Of a DNA stretch of 64,000 nucleotides, positions 11,880-23,100 are shown one piece after another; positions within the stretch are counted from its first letter, which is position 1, and every line of letters begins with the position of its first letter. The notes under the pieces are model-generated. The model was not told the origin of the DNA. It ran no database searches and saw only the letters and a program-made list of their open reading frames with translations. The translations under genes were made by a program, and so were the position numbers. Source of the DNA: Ariolimax columbianus (lineage: Eukaryota > Mollusca > Gastropoda > Stylommatophora > Arionidae); the NCBI GenBank assembly GCA_036924085.1, contig JAVGWX010000007.1, positions 100,777,886 through 100,841,885 on the forward strand. Direction: 5' to 3'.

Positions 11880-12985
11880 TTCTTGTTCAAAATTCCGGTC
11901 TCATTGCGGGTATTTTCTGTAATGTTTTACGAGTAACGAATGCCTGAAAAATGGCAAAGATTTGTTTTTTAATGCAGTCTGATCTTTTTTTATAATGGTA
12001 ATTTAACTTATACTGGTTTATATGACTCTTCATATGCCATGGTGAAGCCATGATGTCAGCTCTTTCATTGCCCTGAACCCCAGCATGAGCAGGACAGTAG
12101 ATCCATGTCACCTCTGGAGGTGTGAGGCCTTAACAGCTGCTATCCACTCGTACCTAAGCCATACCTACTGTACTTTCTGAAGTACGGTTTGCGCGTCTGT
12201 CACGATGGCTGTCCTTGTTAAAGAAGTCTCAGATATCCATTTCAGTGCTGAGGTCATTGCTTCCGTCTACATTCTTAAACTGGCGGTTGTTGACATGTAT
12301 GCTCTACTGCGCTCAGCAACGACCTCTCCTCTCACTCTAGCCGAGAAGCTCAGTTTGATGTCCCGCTGCGCAGCACTGATCCGTCGGTGTATATGACGGC
12401 ATCATTGTCCTGTGTGTTCTCAGTTATCAGCTGATTCACCTTATACTCTGCTCACCTGTTGCTTCTTTCTCTGCATTCCTTGCCGAAGGTTATGATGACT
12501 CTCTGGTACTCTATCATTATATCACCAGTGTGGACTAATTCTTTCTCCCTTGGCTATCGTCTCAGCTGGAGTGACGTGTCCGATTGTTGTCTCTGTCTGT
12601 GCTATCCATGATGCCCCTCTCTTGGATCTTGATCTATTGATGACTGAGATACTATTGTACAGAGAGTGCCGTGTGTCTGTGGTGACACTCATATAGGATT
12701 TGACTTGTGCCAGTTTATGTCTGGATGTCACAACATGTACAGCATCATCACAATCGGGGTATCTCTAGTGCAGCCCATAACCAGTCACACACCTTTATTC
12801 TGGATGCGTTCCAACCTTTCACGTTGTGTTCTTGATAGTGTGACGATGCCCAGTTCGTAATCGATAACAGACAACACGACCTGACGAAATAGGATGAACA
12901 GGAGATGTTGTTCCAAGTTAGCGGCAGTCATCGTCTTGAGTGCTCCTAGCCCTCGCTTACATCTTTGTACGATATGGTCAACAAG
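11880..12985 (-). pseudogene. LINE remnant: RT C-terminus and RNase H
   Basis: Read from 12985 downward, broken minus frames give LVDHIVQRCKRGLGALK, LEQHLLFILFRQVVLSVIDY and RLERIQNKGV with RDTPI (post-RT connection region). Then comes an RNase H domain: DAVIYTDGSV (first Asp, near 12415), TEAMTSALKW (Glu), AIVTDAQTVLQ (second Asp) and CPAHAGVQGNERAD (final Asp, near 12060). All four carboxylate positions can be found, but the reading frame is broken by stops and shifts. An RNase H domain after the RT places it with I/Jockey-group LINEs (R1, LOA, Ingi, I). It is a different family from the 57-61 kb element. Confidence 0.8.
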
Positions 12986-12989
12986 GCAA

Positions 12990-13045
12990 CATTAAATATG
13001 TATATATCCTTTCTACGATAAGGACTCCACACCTGAACACAAAGT
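12990..13045 (-). pseudogene. Scrap of CR1-like LINE C-terminus
   Basis: The reverse complement reads VQVWSPYR, matching the 9935-9990 copy (TATAAGGACTCAACACTTGA versus GATAAGGACTCCACACCTGA). Too short for more. Confidence 0.45.
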
Positions 13046-13689
13046 TGTTGTTAAAGTCCATTTACGGCATTGGTAACAGAGTTGGCATGAATATACTGTT
13101 GATTGGCATTCTTTGTGTGGACATGTTTTGGTTAGGGTGTTTCAATAATTGTGACAGCTGGTATGCAATTGCATTTGTTTTCGTGTACTAAACTTGGAAA
13201 TTCATTTTTTATTTAGCAACAAATGCCAAAATGGCATCTCTTTATAATTTAAATTTTTAGTAATATTCTCAAACGACCAACATGGCACACTCCGTGGCTA
13301 CACGCTTTAGTATGCCGGAAAATGCATGTGCTAACTTGTGAGTGCAATTGTGGCAAAGGAAATAGAAAGTAGAGGTTGTTCTGATTATGGCTCACAGTGA
13401 TAGCAATTACAGAAATGTTGAATATAAAAATTATCAAACCTGCCACGCATTTCTTTTTGTACGAACAATAATATAGGAGATAATATAAGGATCTCCAGTA
13501 AGAGTAGCGTGTTGAAAAAATATTACATGATTAAAGTTTGTGTTTTTGTCTAAATATTTCTTTTAAATTAAATGTTATGTTTCCAGCTTTACGATACGGT
13601 TTAGCATACCTTAATTAATGTAATTTTTTATTTAAATATACATATACTTACATGTAATCACTCTCATTTAGAATCGAATAACTCAAAGA
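13046..13689. other. AT-rich spacer, nothing recognised
   Basis: No domain, RNA gene or tandem repeat seen. Confidence 0.4.
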
Positions 13690-14310
13690 TATTGATGACT
13701 GTCGTCGGCTGAATGAATCACAGACCATCGTTCCACCAATAGCCATCTTTTTTATTTCATCCCATGGTCCTCAAATGGTCCTCATATCGTCCCCAGATGT
13801 CAATGTCTGAGAGGCAGCATATGCAGTTTTCTTTACATTTGATAATGTTACGGTCTTGTTGTCTCTTGCCAGTTGTTCGTTCGCCTTTGTTCAAGTTGAT
13901 TCTATAGGCTTTAAGTTGGAATGGTACGGTGGCAATCTTAATTACCTGTGACAATACTTCTGGAATACTTTCTCAATGTGAAACATCTTTGTCCTGTGTG
14001 TATCCTTTACAAGCGACAACAATTCAGGTTTGAGGTGCACGTCCGTAAGTTTAATGTACTCCGTTGTTAGCCAAAGTTTTATCTCGTCCTTAATGCTTGC
14101 TGGCGTGGGAACCTTGTCCTCTAGTGCCTCTACATCATGATATGAATCAGTCTCCATTACTTGGTAGGAGGGTCTATTTAATGACCAAAGCATAGTTGTC
14201 TCAATCCACTCTCTAAATATATGACTTTTCATCTCTGAATGATAATCACGATTTTCGGTAGTTTGAAACAAACATGAGGTCATCATTGTTTCACAGTTCA
14301 TTATGCCTGC
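13690..14310 (-). pseudogene. Broken DDE transposase (IS630/Tc1-mariner-like)
   Basis: The minus frame 14301-13942 includes LNRPSYQVME, VPTPASIKDEIKLWLTTEYI and LKPELLSLVKDTHRTKMFHI. After a frameshift near 13945 it continues LRLPPYHSNLKPIES, then NEQLARDNKTVTLSNVKK and GDDMRTI. LRLPPYH-x-x-L-x-PIE is the hallmark of the third catalytic region in DDE_3-type transposases, with the final E in PIE. The preceding P-S-Y resembles the MDNASYH region with the key residues lost. I see no flanking inverted repeats, and the N-terminal DNA-binding domain is absent. It is a dead cut-and-paste transposon. Confidence 0.65.
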
Positions 14311-14434
14311 TACCTTCGTGAGCTGTCATTAGTCGCTGTCCTTTACTGCTTGGCACAATTCTATGTATAATTTCATCTGCAGATTGTCATTCCTTTTCAC
14401 TAGTATGGTGTACATTAATCCATGTTTCATCTAC

Positions 14435-14490
14435 ATACTTAACTTAACTTAGCTTAGCTTAACTTAACTTAGCTTAACTTAACTTAACAT
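14435..14490. repeat. (AACTT/AGCTT)n pentanucleotide microsatellite
   Basis: About eleven units of TTAAC/TTAGC in a row, for example AACTTAACTTAGCTTAGCTT. Confidence 0.9.
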
Positions 14491-16770
14491 CTTATCTAAT
14501 TCCTGTAAATATTTACATCTAAAAGCTATTAGATGAGGATTTGCATAATTGATATTTCCAACGACTGCATGCTTTCGGAATGTAAAGCTAACATCCAATA
14601 CGGCTTTCATTAATGTAGTTCTACAACTATTTATGTTGTTTTTATTTCCTCAGCGAAATTTACAATTTCTTTAGAGTCGTTGTTTCTTTAGAATCCAACA
14701 TTATGTATATTTGTTGTTTAATAACGTCTAACGTCAAAGCTATCAATTTTCTTTTTTCTTCACCTGTTTTCGATGGTATTTGATGAAAGTGTCCAGTGTG
14801 AGAATGATCTCTTGTAAATACCCGGTGCATGCGTTGTTCTGTTATCTGAGTTTGAAATACAATGATACAGACTGTCACGCGTAGACTCACATGATAAATA
14901 TTTATTCAATTGTTTTGATATGCTTTATAGTGAAACGAATTTAACTTTCAACGCAATTCAAATTAAGGTTTAATATCTCTATTACTAATGTAAGAGAGAT
15001 ATGAAAACGACTTACTATCCTAAATTTGTGAGGCATCTAGATACTTTTTGTGCAATAATAGTAGCCGTTTACAATTTGTTTGCACAAAACATGCACAATA
15101 TGTGATTCCATAAAGGACCTTTCTCACACATCACCACGCAAAGTCCGAAAAAAATGTTACGTGACGTTTATCATAAACATATATTTTCACTAATTTATAT
15201 CTCTGATTTGTTGAGATATATTAGTTTCAAGATCGGTTCGCATTTCTGTAGGTATTACAGTAGAATTTGATCTTTTATCTGGCGCTGATAGCGGAGCTGA
15301 AAGAGGATCAGTTACATCAAACAGATGTTTCCAACTTTGTAATCAGTATAGCCATATGATACAAACCTGTGCCCTTTAATATCAGCAAAACTATACGATA
15401 TTAAATGCTGTCTTCGGTATCAGTATACATATCTGATGAAGACATGTGGTTTTCGTTGCTCACTTTCCATCATGCTCTATCATGTGTATAATCTATATCC
15501 ATATTCTGTTTTCAGTATGTGTATGTCTGACTTTAGAGTTGTCTATGAATGGTATTATGTATGGTCGAAATGGGCATTCTTTGTTCCTCGTTCGTTGGCT
15601 ACTTCTGCAACGCATGTCTGTCTGTCATCATATAAGTAATCAGGCAGTTGGCGTCGCATTAGATAGTCTGAATACTTGGAATCCAGATATTAAAACAGGC
15701 AGGTTAGGGCTGCTGCCAGGTAGCCGAAGATTATCTGCAGTACGTTCTTTATTTTGCAATGTTTAGTCTCTGAAGGTTACTAGACCTGGAGGAATGTAGA
15801 TTGCGTACTAGGTTGAGATTGTATTATCTTTCCCATGAATGTTTTTGCGGTCAGCGGCTAAAATCCGCCTCTTACCGATATTCAGCTGCCAAGGGTTCTT
15901 TCACGAGCACAGCGTGTTTACAGGATCTTCCAGATTTTGCCAATCTCCAATATGATTAGACGCTGGTCTCACGCCCCTTGACACCACTGGACGCTTTCAA
16001 CTTGTGGGACTTGAAACTCCACCGTTTCGCACTTTCTTTTCCTGAGAGGCAAACGCCTTTACTCCTCAGCCACTTCGTTGAATATGTCTAGATAGTATGA
16101 CAGTCTATCGCAACTGTTGTACAGGTCTGAGGATTAGCTCGTGTCCACTTTTGTTGAGCCTTGTGACCCGGATTCTCCATCTTCCACTTGTTCCTGTATC
16201 CCCATTGTTCGGACCTCTCTCACACTCGCTCTCTCTGCCTTATATCTATGTACTCTGCCTATTTTTACACACGCACACATACATACACACATGCGCACAG
16301 ACACACACATCAGACAACACACTAATCGGTTCTAAATCATCATAACTATCTGGCAATATCTGCCTAAAGTGGACATCCATCGTCCCTGTCACCATGAAGG
16401 AGACAACTCTTGACAGTGTTACCGGAGAAAGAAAAATAAATAACATTAAATTGAACTGTCTAATCCTTGTAGGGGGGACATTTCACGTGGGTGACTGCAT
16501 TAAGTCATACGGGACAAATCTTCCAGGGACTCCGGCCAGACAGAGCTACACAACACGAGCTCATTACGAAGTTGTCTACTCGCGTGTCCTTGGATGGACG
16601 GGACATCGGTTGACACTTCCTTTAGGAGTGGGACAGAAATGAATTACTGTTCGTGTGGTGGCAGCAACTACAACTGTTATGTCATCGAGAAATTCACCCA
16701 CTAACTCACACCCTGAACAGAAATCAATGATTTTTAGTAAGTATTCAATCTCAATCAAACCCATGCAATC
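14491..16770. other. Unannotated region
   Basis: About 2.3 kb with no recognised gene. It holds a CA-rich microsatellite (16267-16320). The overlapping frames at 15436-15766 and 16394-16642 carry no recognisable domain. Confidence 0.4.
16267..16320. repeat. CA-rich microsatellite
   Basis: Imperfect (CA)n with CATACA interruptions. It opens spurious short frames on both strands. Confidence 0.85.
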
Positions 16771-16783
16771 ATACATAATGACT

Positions 16784-17162
16784 CGCCAGATACATGACCA
16801 AATGGGAAACCGAACATACTGGTTACACCAAAAACGATGCCTATTACCAGTTGAACCGAAAAGAGCAGGTCGTTGTCTTCAGACTTCGCACTGGCCACAA
16901 CAGACTGAGGTACCACCTATTCAACAAATTGAAGATAGGGTGTACCGACGAATGCCCGTGCGGTACTGGTAAAATGACCACTGAACATCTGCTGCAGAAC
17001 TGCCCGACATACGAGGATCAGAGAGAGCAGATGTGGCCATTGCCAGTGGAACTGCAAGACAAGATCTATGGTAGTGGCGAGAGTCTCAGGATGACCGCCG
17101 CTTTTTTCGAAAAAATAATGGTTACTGTCTGACTGTGTACGCAGAAGAAGAAGAAGAAGAAG
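16784..17162 (+). mobile_element. 5'-truncated LINE copy with target-site duplication
   Basis: The plus frame 16794-17132 encodes TKWETEHTGYTKNDAYYQLN, VVVFRLRTGHNRLRYHLFNK and the zinc-knuckle-like ECPCGTGKMTTEHLLQNC, and ends MVTV-stop. This is the C-terminus of the LINE at 57-61 kb, almost identical at the nucleotide level to 60500-60850. The copy ends in a (GAA)n-type tail (17143-17162). It is flanked by ATACATAATGACT (16771-16783) and ATACATAATGATT (17163-17175), a 13-bp duplication with one mismatch. It is therefore a separate, fairly recent insertion by target-primed reverse transcription, truncated to the last ~380 bp. Confidence 0.9.
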
Positions 17163-17183
17163 ATACATAATGATTCAATCAAT

Positions 17184-17187
<4 letters not shown>

Positions 17188-17219
<32 letters not shown>
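17188..17219. repeat. (TC)n microsatellite
   Basis: Perfect CT dinucleotide run just downstream of the LINE insertion. Confidence 0.95.
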
Positions 17220-17221
<2 letters not shown>

Positions 17222-17224
17222 CTA

Positions 17225-17340
17225 CTCACCCTGGGGGCAACTCTTCATCTTCTCTCTCTCCTCTTACCTCACTCTATTTCATTTTACTCTGTCCTACAGT
17301 CACACTCCTGCACAACTTTCACACGCGCCCCCAGGGTGAG
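17225..17340. repeat. 14-bp perfect inverted repeat, about 100 bp apart
   Basis: CTCACCCTGGGGGC at 17225-17238 is the exact reverse complement of GCCCCCAGGGTGAG at 17327-17340. The arms enclose TC-rich DNA. It could be the ends of a tiny non-autonomous element or chance within low-complexity sequence. Confidence 0.5.
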
Positions 17341-17525
17341 GCCCTTCCATTGCACTTTGGTTGGGCTAGCTTCTGAGGGCGCACAAACCTAGTATAGGTA
17401 CATACAGACGCACACATGCATCCAAGCACTGGTTTATGCGTCCTGATTTCGCCCAATAGACTACGGTCTGGGGTGGAATGGGCGCGCCTCCGCCAGTAGA
17501 AACTAGTGAGGCAAACATCTAAGCA

Positions 17526-17545
17526 ACAACATCTCTCTCTCCCTC

Positions 17546-17593
<48 letters not shown>

Positions 17594-17623
17594 ACACACA
17601 CACGCACACGCACACACACACGC

Positions 17624-17661
<38 letters not shown>

Positions 17662-17690
17662 GCACACACAACCACACACACACAAATACA
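17526..17690. repeat. Compound (CT)n(CA)n microsatellite
   Basis: About 50 bp of CT repeats run into about 110 bp of CA/CG repeats. The open frames across it on both strands are low-complexity artefacts. Confidence 0.95.
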
Positions 17691-17805
17691 TATAATCATT
17701 AGAACAGTCACTCAAACACACTCATACATACACGTACATAATTAAATAATTAAATCATACAGACACTCACTCCAACAAAATGATTAATCTAGTCAGACAC
17801 ACTAC

Positions 17806-17850
17806 AGGGAGCCGCGTATCAGTGGTTAGCGCTCTGGCTTTGCATCTGCA
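17806..17850 (+). mobile_element. SINE 5' fragment (same family as 611 and 2994)
   Basis: AGGGAGCCGCGTATCAGTGG, then TTAGCGCTCTGGCTTTGCAT, matches the first ~45 bases of the minus-strand SINE at 3232-2994, including box A. It stops before box B. Confidence 0.65.
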
Positions 17851-17942
17851 TTTTTTAAATACATTTTTTTCTTCACACATAATCATTCTCTTTCTTTCTG
17901 ACATTTTTCCTACACGAAATGACGTTTTGTGCTTCTGTCGTA

Positions 17943-18592
17943 ATGTGCCTTACAGCATGGCGTCAACCAGTTTCATCAGAGCAATATTGTGCCTTACAGC
18001 CCGGCATCACCCAGTTTCATAAGAGCATTCTTGTACCTTACAGCCCGGAATCACCCAGTTTCATCAGAGCAATCTTGTACCTTACAGCCTGGAATCACCC
18101 AGTTTCATCAGAGCAATCTTGTACCTTACAGCCCGGCATCACCCAGTTTTATCAGAGCAATCTTGTGCCTTACAGCCCGGAATCACACAGTTTCACCAGA
18201 GCAATCGTGTGCCTTACAGCCCGGCATCACCCAGTTTCATCAGAGCAATCGTGTGCCTTACAGCCCGGCATCACCTAGTTTCATCAGAGCAATATTGTGC
18301 CTTACAGCCCGGCATCACCCAGTGTCATCAGAGCAATCTTGTGCCTTACAGCCCGGCATCACCTAGTTTCATCAGAGCAATATTGTGCCTTACAGCCCAG
18401 CATCACCCAGTTTCATCAGAGCAATCTTGTGCCTTACGGCCCAACATCACCCAGTTTCATCAGAGCAATCTTGTGCCTTACAGCCCGGCATCACCTAGTT
18501 TCATCAGAGCAATATTGTGCCTTACAGCCCGGCATCACCCAGTTTCATCAGAGAAATCTTGTGCCTTACAACCCGACATCACCAGAGTGGCA
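17943..18592. repeat. 44-bp tandem repeat, about 15 copies
   Basis: The unit contains GTGCCTTACAGCCCGGCATC, ACCCAGTTTCATCAGAGCAA and TCTT. Because 44 leaves remainder 2 on division by three, each frame cycles through the unit every 132 bp, and all three plus frames happen to stay open (three overlapping frames of 119-162 codons). I regard these frames as non-coding. Confidence 0.95.
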
Positions 18593-19159
18593 GCATGTAA
18601 ATTCTAAAATTTCAAAACGCAGCCTTCAGCTGGTAAAATAATGTGCATTAACTTTTGAAAGGGAAAGTGGTAATCCTTCTTTATTTTCTGGATCCTGGAC
18701 AAACCATCAACTTTGGCCGTTAGATTGCGACGCTGACTAAGTTGACAAATACCTAGCAACGACGCTGTCATAGCGACTGCGAAACAGTGGGTCAACTCCA
18801 GTGTTGCACATTTTTAAGAGCGCGAAAGTATGCTCTTGGTGATAATTGGAGAAAATGTATAGCCAAGGGTGGTGAAAATGCTTAAAAATAGTTTTTTGAA
18901 GGCAAGACACTGCTCTATCAAATGGTGTTATTGTGTTTATTAAAAATAGGTTGTGGTTTCCTTGGAAAAGAAGATGCGAAGCATTACTTTCGGTGTTTCA
19001 AATGAAACAGGACCGAACTGCACTATGTAAACATACGTACGATCAGCATGATGACGTCAATTCTGGTGTAAACAGCACATATCAACCGTCAAGTTCATTA
19101 TCTTCTGATTATTAGTTTCTTCAGCAGACCGTTGAAAACATGACGGGTGTGATACTGAA
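18593..19159. other. Spacer, nothing recognised
   Basis: No domain or repeat seen before the mariner fragment. Confidence 0.4.
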
Positions 19160-19497
19160 TCCGTCCAGAGTTGATCAATGAGCGGTGGGTCAGTTTCTAA
19201 CAGCTGAAGGATGTCCACCAGTGACATCCATCGCAGAATGCAGGCAGTGTATAGTGACAAAAGTGTGTCGAAGACAACAGTGAAAAACTGGACAACGATG
19301 TTTAAAGAAGGACGTGAATTAAAGAAAGATCTTCTGAGACCAGGTCAGGCGCATATTGTTGCATCAGCAGATACCATCGCCTAAATTGATGCAGAAATTT
19401 GGGTGGACCGTCGCCAGAGCTTACATTTGCTAGCAGAAGAATTCGATGTGTCGATACAGACAGTTCAAATAGTGGTTCGCCAGAAACTGAAGTATTG
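19160..19497 (+). pseudogene. Mariner-like transposase N-terminal half
   Basis: DNA-binding part of a mariner/SETMAR-type transposase. The frame near 19172-19215 reads AVGQFLTAEGCP. After a one-base shift, the frame from 19211 reads MSTSDIHRRMQAVY, SKTTVKNWTTMFKEGRE and LLRPGQAHIVASADTIA. It has a TAA at 19382-19384 and then continues IDAEIWVDRRQSLHLLAEEF and VSIQTVQIVVRQKLKY. These are the paired helix-turn-helix motifs of the family. The catalytic D,D(34)D domain is entirely missing: the frame runs straight into a 40-bp tandem array at 19498. Confidence 0.8.
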
Positions 19498-19850
19498 TCA
19501 GCCACTCACTATTTCTCTCCCTCACTTACAAATTCCGCCAGTCTCTCACTGTTTCTCTCCCTCACTCACAAATTCCGTCAGTCACTCACTATTTCTCTCT
19601 CTCACTCACAAATTCCGTCAGTCCCTCACTATTTCTCTCCCTCACTCACAAATTCCGTCAGTCACTCACTATTCCTCTCACTTTCTCACAAATTCCGTCA
19701 GTCACTAACTAATTCTCTCTCTCACTCATAAATTCCATCAGCGACTCAGTATTTCTCTCACTCACTTACTAATTCTCATACCGACTCACTAATTCTCTCA
19801 CTCACCCACAAACTCCGTCAGTTACTCACTATTTCTCTCACTCACTCAAA
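19498..19850. repeat. 40-bp tandem repeat, about 9 copies
   Basis: The unit contains CACTCACTATTTCTCTCCCT then CACTCACAAATTCCGTCAGT. It starts where the mariner frame breaks off, and later units diverge. It is pyrimidine-rich on the plus strand, like the CACTAACTCA array that begins 350 bp downstream. Confidence 0.9.
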
Positions 19851-20194
19851 ATGACCTCACTTACACAGACATTCCTTCACTCCCTCTCATATTCCCCTAA
19901 TCTCTTGGCATATTCCTCACTTACAAAATCCTTCTCTCCCTCCCAACATTCTTCCCTCTAACGATAACTCCGTCCATCCCCAACTCCCCAATTCGCGCCT
20001 TCACTAACAATGCCTCCAACACCGTGTTTATTTATAAGGTGAGGTAGACCACAAGTGGTTATAAGATTGAAGTATAAAGGCCGCTTGTACATACAGTAAC
20101 ACATCACTGTACAGACTCAGATTGTTATTTTATCTACAATTAGTTAGCGAGGTTTCCGTCGCTGTCAAAAGCCCACCACCCAAACGTCTCGGCC
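19851..20194. other. C/T-rich spacer before the large satellite
   Basis: Contains decaying CTCACT-like words (19851-19990), then a short unique stretch (20030-20190) with no recognisable feature. Confidence 0.5.
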
Positions 20195-23100
20195 TACCAA
20201 TCACTAACTCACCTACCCTTCACTAAATCACCAACCCCTCACTAACTCACCAATCCCTCACTAACTCATCCACCCCTCACCAACTCACCCACCCCTAACT
20301 AGCTCACCAACCCCTCACTAACTTACCAACCCCTCACTAACTCACCAACCAGTCACTAACTCACCAACCCCTCACTAACTCACCAACCCCTCACTAACTC
20401 ACAAACCCCTCCTTAACTCACCCACCCCTCACTAAGTCACCAACCCCTCACTAACTCACCAACCCCTCACTAACTCACCAACCCCTCACTAACTCACCAA
20501 CCCCTCATTAACTCACCCACCCCTAACTAAGTCACCAACCCCTCACTAACTCACCAACCCCTCACTAACTCACATCCCCCTCACTAACTCAGCAACCCCT
20601 CATTAACTCACCAACCCCTCACTAACTCACCCACCCCTCATTAACTCACCCACCCCTCACTAAGTCACCAACCCCTCACTAACTCACAAACCCCTAATTA
20701 ACATACCCACCCCTCACTAAGTCACCAACCCCTCACTAACTCACCAACCCCTCACTAACTCACCAACCCCTCATTAACTCACCCACCCCTCACTAAGTCA
20801 CCAACCCCTCACTAACTCACCAACCCCTCATTAACTCACCCACCCCTCACTAAGTCACCAACCCCTCACTAACTCACCAACCACTCACTAACTCACCAAC
20901 CCCTCACTAACTCACAAACCCCTCACTAAGTCACCAACCTCTCACTAACTCACCAACCCCTCATTAACTCACCCACCCATCATTAACTCACCCACCCCTC
21001 ACTAACGCACCAACCCCTCACTAACTCACCAACCCCTCACTAACTCACCAACCCCTCACTAACTCACCAACCCCTCATTAACTCACCAACCCCTCACTAA
21101 CTCACCAACCCCTCACTAACTCACCCACCCCTCATTAACTCACCCACCCCTCACTAAGTCACAAACCCCTCACTAACTCACCAACCACTCACTAACTCAC
21201 CAACCCCTCACTAACTCACAAACCCCTCACTAAGTCACCAACCTCTCACTAACTCACCAACCCCTCATAAACTCACCCACCCATCATTAACTCACCCACC
21301 CCTCACTAACGCACCAACCCCTCACAAACTCACCAACCCCTCACTAACTCACCAACCCCTCACTAACTCACCAACCCCTCATTAACTCACATCCCCCTCA
21401 CTAACTCACCAACCCCTCATTAACTCACCCACCCTCACTAAGTCACCAATCCCTCACTATATCACCAACCCCTCACTAACTCACAAACCCCTCACTAAGT
21501 CACCAACCCCTCACTAACTCACCAACCCCTCACTAACTCACAAACCCCTCACTAACTCAACAACCGCTCACTAACTCACCAACCCCTCACTAACTCACCA
21601 ACCCCTCACTAAGTCACCAACCTCTCACTAACTCCCCAACCCCTCACTAAGTCACCAACCCCTCACTAACTCACAAACCGCTCACTAACTCACCAACCCC
21701 TCACTAAGTCACCAACCCCTCACTAACTCACCAACCGCTCACTAACTCACCAAACCCTCACTAAGTCACCAACCCCTCACTAACTCACCAACCGCTCACT
21801 AACTCACCAACCCCTCACTAAGTCACCAACCCCTCACTAACTCACCAACCGCTCACTAACTCACCAACCCCTCACTAACTCACCAACCCCTCACTAACTC
21901 ACCAACCGCTCACTAACTCACCAACCCCTCACTAACTCACGAACCCCTCACTAACTAACCAACCCCTCATTAACTCACCCACCGCTCACTAAGTCACCAA
22001 CCCCTCACTAACTCACCAACCCCTCACTAACTCACCTACTCCTCACTAACTCACCAACCCCTCACTAACTCACCAACCCCTCACTAACTCACCAACCCCT
22101 CACTAACTCACCTACTCCTCACTAAGTCACCAACCCCTCACTAACTCACCAACCCCTCATTAACTCACCAACCCTTCACTAAGTCACCAACCCCTCACTA
22201 AGTCACCAACCCCTCACTAACTCACCAACCCCTCACTAAGTCACCAACCCCTCACTAAGTCACCAACCCCTCACTAATTCACCAACCCCTCATTAACTCA
22301 CACACCGCTCACTAACTCACCAACCCCTCACTAACTCAGCAATCCCTCACTAACTCACCAACCCCTCACTAACTCACCAACCCCTCACTAACCCACCAAC
22401 CCCTCACTAACTTACCAACCCCTCACTAAGTCACCGACCCCTCACTAACTCACCAACCCCTCATTAACTCACCCACCGCTCACTAAGTCACCAACCCCTC
22501 ACTAACTCACCAACCCCTCACTAACTCACCTACTCCTCACTAACTCACCAACCCCTCACTAACTCACCAACCCCTCACTAACTCACCAACCCCTCACTAA
22601 CTCACCTACTCCTCACTAAGTCACCAACCCCTCACTAAGTCACCAACCCCTCACTAACTCATCAACCCCTCATTAACTCACCAACCCCTCACTAAGTCAC
22701 CAACCCCTCACTAAGTCACCAACCGCTCACTAACTCACCAACCCCTCACTAAGTCACCAACCCCTCATTAACTCACCAAACCCTCACTAACTCACCAACC
22801 CCTCACTAACTCACAAACCCCTCACTAACTCACCAACCCCTCACTAACTCACCAACTCCTCACTGACTCACCAACCCCTCACTAACTCAGCAACTCCTCA
22901 TTAACTCACCCACCCCTCACTAACTCACCAACCCCTCACTAACTCACCAACCCCTCATTAAGTCACCAACCCCTCACTAAGTCACCAACCCCTCACTAAC
23001 TCACCAACCACTCACTAACTCACCAACCCCTCACTAACTCACAAACCCCTCACTAAGTCACCAACCTCTCACTAACTCACCCACCCCTCATTAACTCACC

